A DNA stretch of 64,000 bases, taken from positions 1 through 64,000 of the forward strand of contig JAJTGG010000002.1 in NCBI GenBank assembly GCA_021299355.1, in the 5' to 3' direction. The DNA is from Lysobacteraceae bacterium. Lineage in GTDB: Bacteria; Pseudomonadota; Gammaproteobacteria; Xanthomonadales; Xanthomonadaceae. Below, one piece after another: positions 26,606-35,479 of this stretch; position 1 is the stretch's first letter, and each line of letters opens with the position of its first letter. Below the pieces are notes generated by a model. It was not told the DNA's origin and did not search any database. It saw nothing but the letters and a program-made list of their open reading frames with translations. Both the position numbers and the translations under genes were made by a program.

Positions 26606-26632
26606 TTAGCACTCTGGGCCTTAGAGTGCTAA
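26606..26632. promoter_or_regulatory. CIRCE element (HrcA operator) upstream of rpoH
   Basis: TTAGCACTC-TGGGCCTTA-GAGTGCTAA is an exact match to the CIRCE consensus TTAGCACTC-N9-GAGTGCTAA. It lies 25 bases before the rpoH start codon, in the leader or promoter. HrcA repression of rpoH would place sigma-32 under a second heat-shock circuit. hrcA itself is not in this window. Confidence 0.95.
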
Positions 26633-26713
26633 CCGCCCTGTAGAGTTCCCGTGAAGCCACCTTGGTCCACGCGCCACATAAACTATAATATTATTCAATA
26701 TCAATGAGTTAAT

Positions 26714-27391
26714 TTATAACCGCCAGTCCATAGGAGGCTGCCCACGGCCCTGAAGATAGCGGTTGGCGGCGGAAAAGTGTCCGCAGCCCAGAAATCCACG
26801 GTGTGCCGAAAGTGGCGAGGGGTGTGGCGCCCGCAGAATGCAGTGGCGGTTGCGGTCGATGCGGACGCCCTTGGCCTGGGCATAGGCACCCCAGAGCATG
26901 AATACCAGTCCGTCGCGCTGCGCGGACAGCGCACTGATGGCGCTATCGGTGAAAGCCTCCCAACCTTTGCCCTGATGCGAACCGGCCTTGCCGGCTTCCA
27001 CGGTCAATACGGCATTGAGCAACAGAACGCCCCGCTCCGCCCATGGCGTCAGGTTACCAGTGACGGGGCGCGGCAGACCGAGATCGCGCTCGATTTCCTT
27101 GAAAATATTCTGCAGCGAGGGCGGCGGCGGCACGCCGTCGGGCACGGAAAAACTCAGGCCGTGCGCCTGTCCAGACCCATGGTAGGGATCCTGGCCGAGA
27201 ATGACCACGCGTACCGCCTCGAATGGCGTACGGTTGAAGGCATTGAAAATCAGCGGGCCGGGCGGATGGATGACTCGGCCTTTGGCTTTTTCGGTACGCA
27301 GAAATGTGCTCAGGCCACGCATCGGAGCCGATGCCAAAGCCGCGCCCAGATAGCGCTGCCAGGATTCGGACAGCTGACCCTCGGCACTCAT
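26714..27391 (-). CDS. ung: Uracil-DNA glycosylase, family 1
   Basis: This 225-aa enzyme removes uracil from DNA. Motif GQDPYHG holds catalytic D68, and HPSPLSAHRG holds H190. IFKEIERDLG and LLLNAVLTVEAG are typical of family 1. It begins as ATGA overlap with the 45-aa ORF that follows ftsX, so it belongs to the ftsEX transcript. Its stop lies 134 bases before the rpoH start. Confidence 0.97.
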   Translation of the reverse strand: MSAEGQLSESWQRYLGAALASAPMRGLSTFLRTEKAKGRVIHPPGPLIFNAFNRTPFEAVRVVILGQDPYHGSGQAHGLSFSVPDGVPPPPSLQNIFKEIERDLGLPRPVTGNLTPWAERGVLLLNAVLTVEAGKAGSHQGKGWEAFTDSAISALSAQRDGLVFMLWGAYAQAKGVRIDRNRHCILRAPHPSPLSAHRGFLGCGHFSAANRYLQGRGQPPMDWRL

Positions 27392-27525
27392 CGCGAGCGC
27401 TGGCGATTCCGATCGATCAGATGAAGCAGATCCATGGCAAACAGCACATGACGGACCATCTTCGAGCCATCCACCATGACCGTGTGCGGATGCTGCAAAT
27501 CCAATGGCAGGAAGGCAAGCGCCAT
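27388..27525 (-). CDS. Coupled 45-aa small ORF between ftsX and ung
   Basis: This ORF is below the length cut of the ORF track. MALAFLPLDLQHPHTVMVDGSK continues through MVRHVLFAMDLLHLIDRNRQRSR. Its ATG overlaps the ftsX stop (TGATG) and its stop overlaps the ung ATG (ATGA). Exact coupling on both sides with no in-frame stop argues that it is translated. No family is recognised; the middle is mildly amphipathic. It could be a small protein, or a relic that preserves translational coupling. Confidence 0.6.
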   Translation of the reverse strand: MALAFLPLDLQHPHTVMVDGSKMVRHVLFAMDLLHLIDRNRQRSR

Positions 27526-28448
27526 CACCTGTCCACCGGTCGGGTCAGACGAAGATAGTGACCGGCGGCGAGACGAGCTCCGAAAACTCCAAGCAAGGTA
27601 GCCGCCGCCAGCACTACCGGCGGCAGAAAGAGCGGTAACGGCGTAAAGGCAAAGTCACTGCCATAACTTCGAATCAGGCCCAGAATTTCGGGGCTGATGG
27701 CAAAAGCCGCCGCCGCCAAAATGCCGAGCGCCAGCGCACCGGCCAGAAACCCGAGCAGACCGCCGGCATACAGGAGCGGCCGGCGGATATAGGCATCACC
27801 GGCACCGAGCTGCTGCATCACCACGATTTCCTGTTCGCGCGTGGCGATATCCAAACGGATGTTGTTGGCGACCGCCAACACGGCACCGCTGACGAACAGC
27901 ACGGTCAGCAGCAGCAGCAAACGCTGGCCGAAGGCCAACCAGGCATTGAGGCGGTTTTGCCAGATGCCATCATACTGCACGTACTCGGCTTCCGGAAGCG
28001 CCTGCAGTCGGCTCAACAGCGCTGTTTCATCATCGCGTGGCGTCACGATCATCACCGCCGGCAGCGGATTTTCGCCGAGCACTGCCACGGCTTTGGCCAA
28101 GGCACTGCTGTCCTTGAAATCGGCCAAGCCCTGTTCCGGTGTTTTCACGGTGACGGCAGCGACATCGGCATTGCCTTGGAAGCTTCCGGCAATGGCTTTG
28201 GCCTGCGTGACGCTGACCGCCGGCTGGAAGAAAACCTGGATGGCGCGCGAGGTCTGCACCTGCGATGCCAATTGATTCATCTGCAGCATCGACCAGGCCA
28301 AGGCCAGCGGCAGGGCCAGCGCGATGGCCATCACCGCCAGCGACAGCACACTGGAGAACGGTCGGCGCAGAAGCCGCGCGAAACTGCCGCGGAATGCGGC
28401 GGCATGCTGTGCCCGCCAGGCAGCGAAGGCGCTGTAGGAATTACTCAT
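27525..28448 (-). CDS. ftsX: Cell division permease FtsX
   Basis: This 307-aa protein has the FtsX layout: an N-terminal cytoplasmic segment, helix 1 (VLSLAVMAIALALPLALAW), a periplasmic domain of ~130 residues, then three C-terminal helices. With FtsE it governs septal peptidoglycan hydrolase activation. The track start at 28475 adds MTSRRRSWP; the ATG at 28448 overlaps the ftsE stop by eight bases and fits better. Confidence 0.93.
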   Translation of the reverse strand: MSNSYSAFAAWRAQHAAAFRGSFARLLRRPFSSVLSLAVMAIALALPLALAWSMLQMNQLASQVQTSRAIQVFFQPAVSVTQAKAIAGSFQGNADVAAVTVKTPEQGLADFKDSSALAKAVAVLGENPLPAVMIVTPRDDETALLSRLQALPEAEYVQYDGIWQNRLNAWLAFGQRLLLLLTVLFVSGAVLAVANNIRLDIATREQEIVVMQQLGAGDAYIRRPLLYAGGLLGFLAGALALGILAAAAFAISPEILGLIRSYGSDFAFTPLPLFLPPVVLAAATLLGVFGARLAAGHYLRLTRPVDR

Positions 28449-29130
28449 CGGCCAACTCCTCCGGCGAGATGTCATCCATCAGGCGGCCCTTGTCGATGAC
28501 CAGCACGCGCTTTTTCATGCGTTTGACCAGCGCCAGGTCATGACTTGCGATGACCACCGCTGTACCTTGTGCACACATTCCGACCAGCTGCTGCATGATG
28601 TCGGCGGCCAGGCCCGGATCGAGATTGCCGGTCGGCTCATCGGCCAACAGCAGGGTCGGCCGGGTCACCATGGCACGCGCGATGCCGACCCGCTGCTGCT
28701 CGCCGGTAGAGATGTCGGTGGAACGGTGGCCGGCACGCCCGGCAAGACCCAGGCTCTGCAGCGTCTGGTGCACGCGCTGACGGATGAGCGCGGGCGACAT
28801 GCCGGCAATCTGCAACGGCAAGGCGACATTGTCGAACACGGTGCGGTCCAGCAGCAGACAGTGATCCTGATGCACCAGGCCGAGGCGGCGGCGGTGCAGG
28901 GCGGCCTTGCCGCCGCGCAGATCGGCGAGATTGCGGCCGTCGAACCAGACTACGCCGGCACTCGGACGCTCGGACAGATGTGCCAGCTTGAGCAGCGTGC
29001 TTTTGCCGGCACCGGAATGTCCGGTGATGAATAGCATTTCGCCGGCCTGAACGGAAAAACTCAGGTCATTCAGGGCGAGATGGCCACCCGGATATTTTTT
29101 GCTGACGCCGTCGAAGCGCAGAAGTGTCAT
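28441..29130 (-). CDS. ftsE: Cell division ATP-binding protein FtsE
   Basis: This 229-aa ABC ATPase has Walker [13 protein letters not shown], a signature-region sequence [14 protein letters not shown] (usual form LSGGEQQR, here ISTGEQQR), and Walker [12 protein letters not shown]. It forms the FtsEX complex at the divisome. The preferred start is the ATG at 29130 rather than the adjacent GTG at 29133. It lies 41 bases after the rhlB stop and is probably the first gene of the division-ung series. Confidence 0.95.
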   Translation of the reverse strand: MTLLRFDGVSKKYPGGHLALNDLSFSVQAGEMLFITGHSGAGKSTLLKLAHLSERPSAGVVWFDGRNLADLRGGKAALHRRRLGLVHQDHCLLLDRTVFDNVALPLQIAGMSPALIRQRVHQTLQSLGLAGRAGHRSTDISTGEQQRVGIARAMVTRPTLLLADEPTGNLDPGLAADIMQQLVGMCAQGTAVVIASHDLALVKRMKKRVLVIDKGRLMDDISPEELADE

Positions 29131-29170
29131 CACACGCCTTCTTTGAGGATACCCCGCTTAGTGTGCCGTA

Positions 29171-30742
29171 TTACGGCTTCGGCGAGGAGGGGGTGAACCA
29201 AGATTTTATACGCGACAGAACAGACGGCTTGGCGGCCGGTGCTGTGACGAAAGACGAATGCATCTGGGCACGCGCTCCGGCATCCGCGGGCTTCCGGCGG
29301 CGGCGCGGTTTGCGCGCGGCGTCGCTGGCTGAGGCGGAAGCCGCTTCAACCGGCTTGTCGGCGGCCGGACGCTCGCTGCGCGGCTTGTCCGAACGGGGAC
29401 GGTCCGAGCGCGGTCGGTCGCTGCGCGGCTTGTCGCCGCGCGGACCACCCGAGGATCGTCCGGATTTCGGGCCACCGCGTTTGTCGGCCGGGGCATTGGC
29501 ACGCACTTCGTTGAATATGTCGGCGATGCTTTCGCCGCTCGCGGCCTTCGGCAAGGGCTGGCGCGGAATGGCGACCAACAGTTCCGAGGTGACCGGCGCG
29601 GTCGGAATTTTCTGTTCGATGTAGCTTTCGATTTCCGGCAGGCCCTGGGCATACAGTTCGCAGGCAAAGCTGATGGCGTCACCCTCGGCGCCGAGGCGGG
29701 CGGTCCGGCCGATACGGTGCACGTAATCGGCGGCATCGAAGGGCAGGTCGAAGTTATAGACATGGCTGACGCCGTCGATGTGCAGGCCGCGGGCGGCGAC
29801 ATCGGTAGCGACCAGGATTTCAAGTTCGCCGCGCTGGAACTTGGCCAGCAGCGATTGGCGCTTCTTCTGCGGCACATCGCCGGACAGCACGCCGACGCGG
29901 TAATGGGCTTTTTCCAAAGCGCGCGCAACGCGTTCGACCCAAACCTTGGTGTTGACGAACACCATGCTGCGGCCGCCTTCGACGCGCGACAGCAGGCTGA
30001 TCAGCAGCGGAAGTTTTTCTTCCATGGCCGGAAAATACAGAAGCTGGCGTACGCGCGCGGCGGTCACCGTTTCGGTTTCCACCGACAGCTTCTCCGGATC
30101 GTTCATGTGTTCGTACGCGAGTTCGAGCACGCGGTGGCTGAGCGTGGCCGAGAACAGCAGGGTCTGGCGCTCTTCGCGGATCGGCAGTTTGCGCAGCAGG
30201 TAGCGCAGATCCTTGATGAAGCCGAGGTCGAACATGCGGTCGGCCTCGTCGAGGATGCAGACTTCGCAGGCATGCAGCGAGACCACGCCCTGCTTGACGT
30301 AATCGATCAGGCGGCCGGGCGTGGCGATGATGATGTCGGAGCCCTGCTCGAGCATGACCTTCTGTTTGTCGTAATCGACGCCACCGTAAACCAGCGCAAA
30401 TTTCAGGCCGAGGCGGGCGCCGAACTGCTCGGCATCCTTGGCGATCTGGATGGCCAGCTCGCGGGTCGGGGCCAGAATCATCGCGCGCGGATCGGCGGCG
30501 CGGCGGTTGGCCAGGGCCGGTTTGGTCAGCAGGCGGTTCATGCAGGCGATCAGGAAGGCCAGAGTTTTACCGGTGCCGGTCTGCGCCTGGCCGGCCACGT
30601 CACGGCCACTGAGGGCGAAAGGTAGGGTCATGGCCTGAATCGGCGTGCAACGGGAGAAGCCGGCCTGTTCCAGGCCATCGAGTAATGCGGGGGTGATGTC
30701 GAAATTGGAAAAGGCTATATCGGTCAGTGCTTTATCAGTCAT
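29171..30742 (-). CDS. rhlB: DEAD-box RNA helicase RhlB
   Basis: This 523-aa helicase has the Q motif (FSRCTPIQ), motif [19 protein letters not shown] in [21 protein letters not shown] and [11 protein letters not shown] long basic tail follows (~residues 415-523) with PRSDRP repeats. RhlB unwinds RNA in the degradosome. The track start at 30796 is overextended; [18 protein letters not shown] at 30742 fits. It is divergent from trxA, the usual arrangement with rho beyond it in Xanthomonadaceae. Confidence 0.93.
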   Translation of the reverse strand: MTDKALTDIAFSNFDITPALLDGLEQAGFSRCTPIQAMTLPFALSGRDVAGQAQTGTGKTLAFLIACMNRLLTKPALANRRAADPRAMILAPTRELAIQIAKDAEQFGARLGLKFALVYGGVDYDKQKVMLEQGSDIIIATPGRLIDYVKQGVVSLHACEVCILDEADRMFDLGFIKDLRYLLRKLPIREERQTLLFSATLSHRVLELAYEHMNDPEKLSVETETVTAARVRQLLYFPAMEEKLPLLISLLSRVEGGRSMVFVNTKVWVERVARALEKAHYRVGVLSGDVPQKKRQSLLAKFQRGELEILVATDVAARGLHIDGVSHVYNFDLPFDAADYVHRIGRTARLGAEGDAISFACELYAQGLPEIESYIEQKIPTAPVTSELLVAIPRQPLPKAASGESIADIFNEVRANAPADKRGGPKSGRSSGGPRGDKPRSDRPRSDRPRSDKPRSERPAADKPVEAASASASDAARKPRRRRKPADAGARAQMHSSFVTAPAAKPSVLSRIKSWFTPSSPKP

Positions 30743-30902
30743 TTTTGGGTTTCCGCAGCGGTCTTGCCGCTTGCATTGCGCCCCCGGACGGCGCAAACTG
30801 CGCTATGAGAATTCGGGCGATTGGGATTGTATTTGCGATGTGCACCCCTATTCTACCCTAAAGCCCGTGCCGACACGGCCAACCCCTGCAAGGAGCCCTT
30901 CT

Positions 30903-31229
30903 GTGAGCGATAAAGTCCACCATGTAACCGACGCCAGTTTCGATGCCGACGTCCTGAAATCATCCACCCCGGTGTTGGTGGACTTCTGGGCCGAATGGTG
31001 CGGTCCGTGCAAGATGATCGGCCCGCTGGTCGATGACATCGCCGACAGCCACGCCGGCAAAGTGAAAGTGGTCAAGATCAACATCGACAACAACCCCGGC
31101 ACCCCGCGCCAGTTCGCCGTGCGCGGCATTCCGACCCTGATGCTGTTCAAGGATGGCAAGGTTCAGGCCACCCAGGTCGGCGCCGTGGGCAAGGTCCAGC
31201 TCGCCGCTTTCGTGGACAGCAACATCTGA
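30903..31229 (+). CDS. trxA: Thioredoxin 1
   Basis: This 108-aa thioredoxin has active site WCGPC (C33/C36) and the cis-proline region [11 protein letters not shown]. It reduces disulfides in the cytosol. It starts with GTG at 30903, preceded by AAGGAG; the track start at 30645 is an upstream extension. It lies between rhlB (divergent) and rho (same direction). Confidence 0.97.
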   Translation: MSDKVHHVTDASFDADVLKSSTPVLVDFWAEWCGPCKMIGPLVDDIADSHAGKVKVVKINIDNNPGTPRQFAVRGIPTLMLFKDGKVQATQVGAVGKVQLAAFVDSNI

Positions 31230-31242
31230 TTTCCGCACCTGG

Positions 31243-31262
31243 CCGGCGGCATCTGCCGCCGG
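31243..31262 (+). other. GC-rich hairpin between trxA and rho
   Basis: CCGGCGGC-ATCT-GCCGCCGG is a perfect eight-base stem 14 bases after the trxA stop, without a T tract. It could be a weak transcription stop or part of the rho leader, a region often used for Rho autoregulation. Confidence 0.5.
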
Positions 31263-31372
31263 TCGCTTGCCCTCGACGGGCAACAATGCTAATTTAATGG
31301 CGAACGCGCCACGCGCGGCCTGAATTTCCTCTCTCCCCCTTCTCCCCTGCTCGCACTCGCGAGGACCCCCCT

Positions 31373-33037
31373 GTGTCAGAAAACGAAAACACCTCCGGCG
31401 ACGACGTTGCCAAAAAAACCCGTAAACCCCGCATCACCAAAACCGCCAAGCCCAAGAGCGAAGCTCCGGCCGAGGTCGTGGTGCATGTCGATCCTGCACC
31501 GCCGCAATCGCCGCCGCCTGCGGCCAACGCGCCTGCTGAAGCACCGTCGCACGAGCGCCAGAACGGCGACGGCGACAACGGCGGCGAAGGCCAGGATTTC
31601 CGGCAGAATCGTCACAATAATCCGAACAACAACCGGCGTGACCGCTTCCAGAACCGCAAAGACCGGTTCCAGAACCGCGACCGCCAGCCACGCGCCGAAG
31701 GCGAGGGCAACAACGGCAATTACGAAGAGCGCCCGGCCTACCAGCCCCCGCAGCTGCCACCGGACTTTCCGAGCTATACACTGACCGAACTCAAGCGCAT
31801 GCCGATGCCGAAACTGCTGGAAATGGCCGAGCAGCTCAATCTGCACGAAGGCGTGGCGCGTATGCGCCGCCAGGACGTGACCTTCGCGCTGCTGAAAGTA
31901 CTGACTCGCCATCCGAACGGTGTGGCCGGCGAAGGCGTGCTGGAAATCCTGCCGGACGGTTACGGCTTTCTGCGCTCGGCCGATGCCAGCTATCTGGCCG
32001 GCCCGGACGACGTGTACATCTCGCCCAGCCAGATCCGCCGCTTCAACCTGCGCACCGGCGACGCGATCACCGGCCGCATCCGCAATCCGAAGGACGGCGA
32101 ACGCTATGTAGCGCTGAACGTGCTCGATACCATCAACGGTGAGCCCTTGGAACAGTCCAAGAACAAGGTGCTGTTCGAAAACCTGACGCCACTGTTTCCG
32201 CGCCGTCGTTTTGTGCTCGAGCGCGGCAACGGATCGACAGAAGACATCACCGGCCGCATCATGGATCTGATGGCGCCGCAGGGCAAAGGCCAGCGTGCGC
32301 TGATCGTGTCGCCGCCGAAAGCCGGCAAGACCATGATGATGCAGAATATCGCGCAGGCCATCATCAATAACCATCCGGAAGTGCACCTGATCGTGCTGCT
32401 GATCGACGAGCGTCCGGAAGAGGTCACCGAAATGCAGCGCACCGTGCGCGGCGAAGTGATCAGCTCGACCTTCGATGAACCGGCCGCCCGCCACGTGCAG
32501 GTCGCTGAAATGGTGATCGAACGCGCCAAGCGTCTGGTCGAACATAAAAAAGACGTGGTGATCATGCTCGATTCGATCACCCGGCTGGCGCGCGCCTACA
32601 ACATGGTGGTGCCGAGCTCCGGCAAGGTGCTGTCCGGCGGCGTCGACGCCAATGCCCTGCACCGTCCGAAGCGCTTCTTCGGCGCCGCGCGTAATGTGGA
32701 AGAAGGCGGTTCGCTGACCATCATCGCCACCGCCCTGGTCGACACCGGTTCGAAGATGGACGAAGTGATTTACGAGGAATTCAAAGGCACCGGCAACTCG
32801 GAAGTGCATCTGGACCGCCGCATCGCCGAGAAACGCGTGTTCCCGGCCATCAACATCAACCGCTCGGGCACCCGACGCGAGGACCTGCTGATCGATCCGG
32901 ACATGCTGCAGAAGATCTGGATCCTGCGCAAGCTGTTACATCCGATGGACGAAATGGCGGCGATGGAATTCATGCTCGACAAGATGAAGACCACCAAATC
33001 CAACGACGAATTCTTCAGCGCGATGAAGCGCGGCTAA
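31373..33037 (+). CDS. rho: Transcription termination factor Rho with N-terminal extension
   Basis: This 554-aa protein compares with ~420 in E. coli. An N-terminal low-complexity region of about 130 residues is rich in P/A, then N/R/Q/D ([24 protein letters not shown]). The canonical parts follow: Rho N domain ([19 protein letters not shown]), cold-shock RNA-binding domain with DGYGFLRS, Walker A SPPKAGKT, and the Q/R-loop region. Rho terminates untranslated transcripts. It starts with GTG at 31373 and its leader contains a pyrimidine-rich run (TTTCCTCTCTCCCCC). Confidence 0.97.
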   Translation: MSENENTSGDDVAKKTRKPRITKTAKPKSEAPAEVVVHVDPAPPQSPPPAANAPAEAPSHERQNGDGDNGGEGQDFRQNRHNNPNNNRRDRFQNRKDRFQNRDRQPRAEGEGNNGNYEERPAYQPPQLPPDFPSYTLTELKRMPMPKLLEMAEQLNLHEGVARMRRQDVTFALLKVLTRHPNGVAGEGVLEILPDGYGFLRSADASYLAGPDDVYISPSQIRRFNLRTGDAITGRIRNPKDGERYVALNVLDTINGEPLEQSKNKVLFENLTPLFPRRRFVLERGNGSTEDITGRIMDLMAPQGKGQRALIVSPPKAGKTMMMQNIAQAIINNHPEVHLIVLLIDERPEEVTEMQRTVRGEVISSTFDEPAARHVQVAEMVIERAKRLVEHKKDVVIMLDSITRLARAYNMVVPSSGKVLSGGVDANALHRPKRFFGAARNVEEGGSLTIIATALVDTGSKMDEVIYEEFKGTGNSEVHLDRRIAEKRVFPAININRSGTRREDLLIDPDMLQKIWILRKLLHPMDEMAAMEFMLDKMKTTKSNDEFFSAMKRG

Positions 33038-33058
33038 TCCGATTACCCTAGAGCGACC

Positions 33059-33607
33059 ATGAACGATTCCAGTGCACCGCAATTGAACCCTCTGCAAAAA
33101 CTTATTTTCAGTTCACGCTGGCTGCAGCTGCCGCTGTATCTCGGCCTGATTGTGGCTCAGGGCGTTTATGTCGTCCTGTTCATGAAAGAGCTGTGGCACC
33201 TGATTTCACACGCCACCTCGCTGAGCGAGCAGTTGATCATGCTGGCCGTTCTTGGCTTGATCGACGTAGTGATGATTTCCAACCTGCTGGTAATGGTCAT
33301 CGTCGGCGGCTATGAAACCTTCGTGTCGCGTTTGAATCTGCAAAGCCATCCGGACCAGCCGGAATGGCTCAGCCACGTCAACGCCAGTGTGCTGAAAGTG
33401 AAACTGGCCATGGCCATCATCGGCATCAGTTCAATCCACCTGCTGAAGACCTTCATCGATATCGGAACGCTCGGCAGTGAAGGTTCGCGCTACACCGAAA
33501 CCGGCGTGATGTGGCAGACCATCATTCATACCATCTTCATTATCTCTGCCATCGGCATCGCCTACACCGACAAGTTGATGGGCACGGCTATCGTCAAAAA
33601 ACACTGA
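33059..33607 (+). CDS. yqhA: YqhA family membrane protein (UPF0114/TIGR00645)
   Basis: This 182-aa protein has about four membrane helices. [50 protein letters not shown] and [23 protein letters not shown] are typical of YqhA. The function is unknown. It begins 21 bases after rho and may be cotranscribed. Confidence 0.9.
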   Translation: MNDSSAPQLNPLQKLIFSSRWLQLPLYLGLIVAQGVYVVLFMKELWHLISHATSLSEQLIMLAVLGLIDVVMISNLLVMVIVGGYETFVSRLNLQSHPDQPEWLSHVNASVLKVKLAMAIIGISSIHLLKTFIDIGTLGSEGSRYTETGVMWQTIIHTIFIISAIGIAYTDKLMGTAIVKKH

Positions 33608-33685
33608 GCTCCGCCCGCATTCCAGTCTAGCAGAGCATTTATACTCTACTAAAGTCGCCGCAGTGTGGCGAAATATTGGATTTCC

Positions 33686-35479
33686 ATGCATGACTCCGGC
33701 TTGATTGATGCACTATGGTTTCTGCTGGCTTCGGTGCTGGCAGTTCCGCTGTTCCGCCGCTTCGGCCTGAGCGCGGTGTTGGGTTATCTCTTCGTCGGCC
33801 TGCTGCTCGGGCCTTACGGATTCGCGGTCATCAGCGATCCGGAGAGTACCCTGGCCATTTCCGAGCTGGGCGTGGTCATGATGCTTTTCGTGATCGGATT
33901 GGAGTTGTCACCGCCGCGCCTGTGGCAGATGCGGCACCGTATCTTCGTAGCCGGCGGCATCCAGGTGCTGCTCAGTGCTGCCCTGCTGTATGCCGTGTTG
34001 CTGGCCTTCGGGCTGTCCTGGCAGAGCGCTGTCATCGTGGCTTTGGCACTGGCGCTGTCATCGACCGCGGTCGTCTTGCAGCTGTTGGCCGAGCGCAAGC
34101 AGCTGAACTCGGCACACGGCAAAGCCGCATTCGGCATTCTGCTGTTCCAGGACATCGCAGCCATCCCGCTGCTGGCCGCCATTCCCTTGCTCGGTCATGC
34201 CCAGTCCAAGTCCGAACACTTCACCGGCGGCATGGCTTTAACCGCAATTCTCGTGCTGTTGCTGATGATTCTGTTAGGCCGGCATGTCATGCGCTATCTG
34301 TTCCGTGCCGTCGCCTGGACGCAGATGCGCGAGATCTTCACCGCTATGGCCTTGTTGTTGGTCATCGGCACCGGATGGATCATGCATTCGGTCGGTCTAT
34401 CGATGGGCTTGGGAGCGTTCGTGGCCGGCGTACTGATGGCCGATTCGGAATTCCGCCATGAAATCGAAGCCCAGGTGGAACCCTTCAAAGGCCTTCTGCT
34501 CGGGCTGTTCTTCATTTCGGTCGGCATGACCGTGAATCTGACGACCGTTGCATCCAGCCCGCTTCTTATCGCCGCAGGCGTTCTGTTTTTGATGGCGATC
34601 AAGGCCGGTGTGCTGCTGATGGTCGGCAAATGGCAGAGCCGCATCGGCTTCCGCGAGTCCGCACTGCTGGCCGCGACTATGGCGATGGGCGGTGAATTCG
34701 CTTTCGTGGTGTTTGCCGACTCCGTGCGTTTCGGCTTGATTGATGCTCTGCTGCGCGACCGCCTTGTCGCCGTCGTCGGCATCAGCATGGCTTTGACTCC
34801 GCTGCTGCTCATGGCGATGCAGGCCTATTTCAAGCGGCATCCTGTCGAAACCACAGCACCGGTTTACGACAGCATCGAGGACGGCCATCCACGCGTAGTC
34901 ATTGCCGGCTTCGGACGGATGGGCCAGATCGTCGGCCGCATGCTCGGCGCCCGCAAGATTCCGTTCATCGCGCTTGAAAACAGTGTCGACCAGGTGGCGC
35001 TATCGCGCAAATTCGGCAGCATGATCTACTTCGGCGACCCGACCCGTCTGGAGGTGCTGCAGTCGGCACACATCGCCAGTGCTGAAATGCTCATCATCAC
35101 CGCCGATGATCCGGAAACCAATCTTAAAATCGCACGATTGGCGAAACGGCATTATCCCAAGCTGCGCATCATCGCGCGCGCGCGCAACCGCCAGCATGCC
35201 TTCCGCCTGATGGACATGGGCGTCGCGGCCATCCGTGAAACCCTGCATTCCAGCGTTGAAATCGGCAAGATGGCCTTCATCGGGCTGGGTATCCGCCACG
35301 AGCGCGCCGAGGAATACGCCCGGCTTTTCCTCGAGCACGACGAGCACATCCTGGCCGAGCAGTATCTGGTCCATGACAACGAGGCCGCGCTGCTCGCCAG
35401 TGCCGAAGAGGCCTACCGCGAACTGGAAGCCTTGTTCGATGCCGACCGCCTTGATCGGCCGGACGGCGATCAACCCTGA
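33686..35479 (+). CDS. CPA2 cation:proton antiporter with TrkA-N domain (Kef/YbaL type)
   Basis: This 597-aa protein has about 12 helices in the CPA2 fold (FGLSAVLGYLFVGLLLGPYGF, ELGVVMMLFVIGLELSPPRLW, GEFAFVVFADSVRFGL), then a cytosolic TrkA-N nucleotide-binding domain (~residues 395-520) with VVIAGFGRMGQIVGRML. Such proteins mediate K+/H+ exchange or glutathione-gated efflux. The ATG at 33686 is preferred over the track GTG at 33665, which adds seven residues. It overlaps the convergent ankyrin gene by ten bases. Confidence 0.9.
   Translation: MHDSGLIDALWFLLASVLAVPLFRRFGLSAVLGYLFVGLLLGPYGFAVISDPESTLAISELGVVMMLFVIGLELSPPRLWQMRHRIFVAGGIQVLLSAALLYAVLLAFGLSWQSAVIVALALALSSTAVVLQLLAERKQLNSAHGKAAFGILLFQDIAAIPLLAAIPLLGHAQSKSEHFTGGMALTAILVLLLMILLGRHVMRYLFRAVAWTQMREIFTAMALLLVIGTGWIMHSVGLSMGLGAFVAGVLMADSEFRHEIEAQVEPFKGLLLGLFFISVGMTVNLTTVASSPLLIAAGVLFLMAIKAGVLLMVGKWQSRIGFRESALLAATMAMGGEFAFVVFADSVRFGLIDALLRDRLVAVVGISMALTPLLLMAMQAYFKRHPVETTAPVYDSIEDGHPRVVIAGFGRMGQIVGRMLGARKIPFIALENSVDQVALSRKFGSMIYFGDPTRLEVLQSAHIASAEMLIITADDPETNLKIARLAKRHYPKLRIIARARNRQHAFRLMDMGVAAIRETLHSSVEIGKMAFIGLGIRHERAEEYARLFLEHDEHILAEQYLVHDNEAALLASAEEAYRELEALFDADRLDRPDGDQP

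Noticed and set aside
29380-29450. Short repeats in the 3' part of rhlB as a CRISPR or satellite
   Set aside because: They encode the PRSDRP tail of RhlB; no spacers of uniform length.
31376-32809. 477-aa minus-strand ORF opposite rho
   Set aside because: Antisense shadow of a certain gene; composition is not protein-like.
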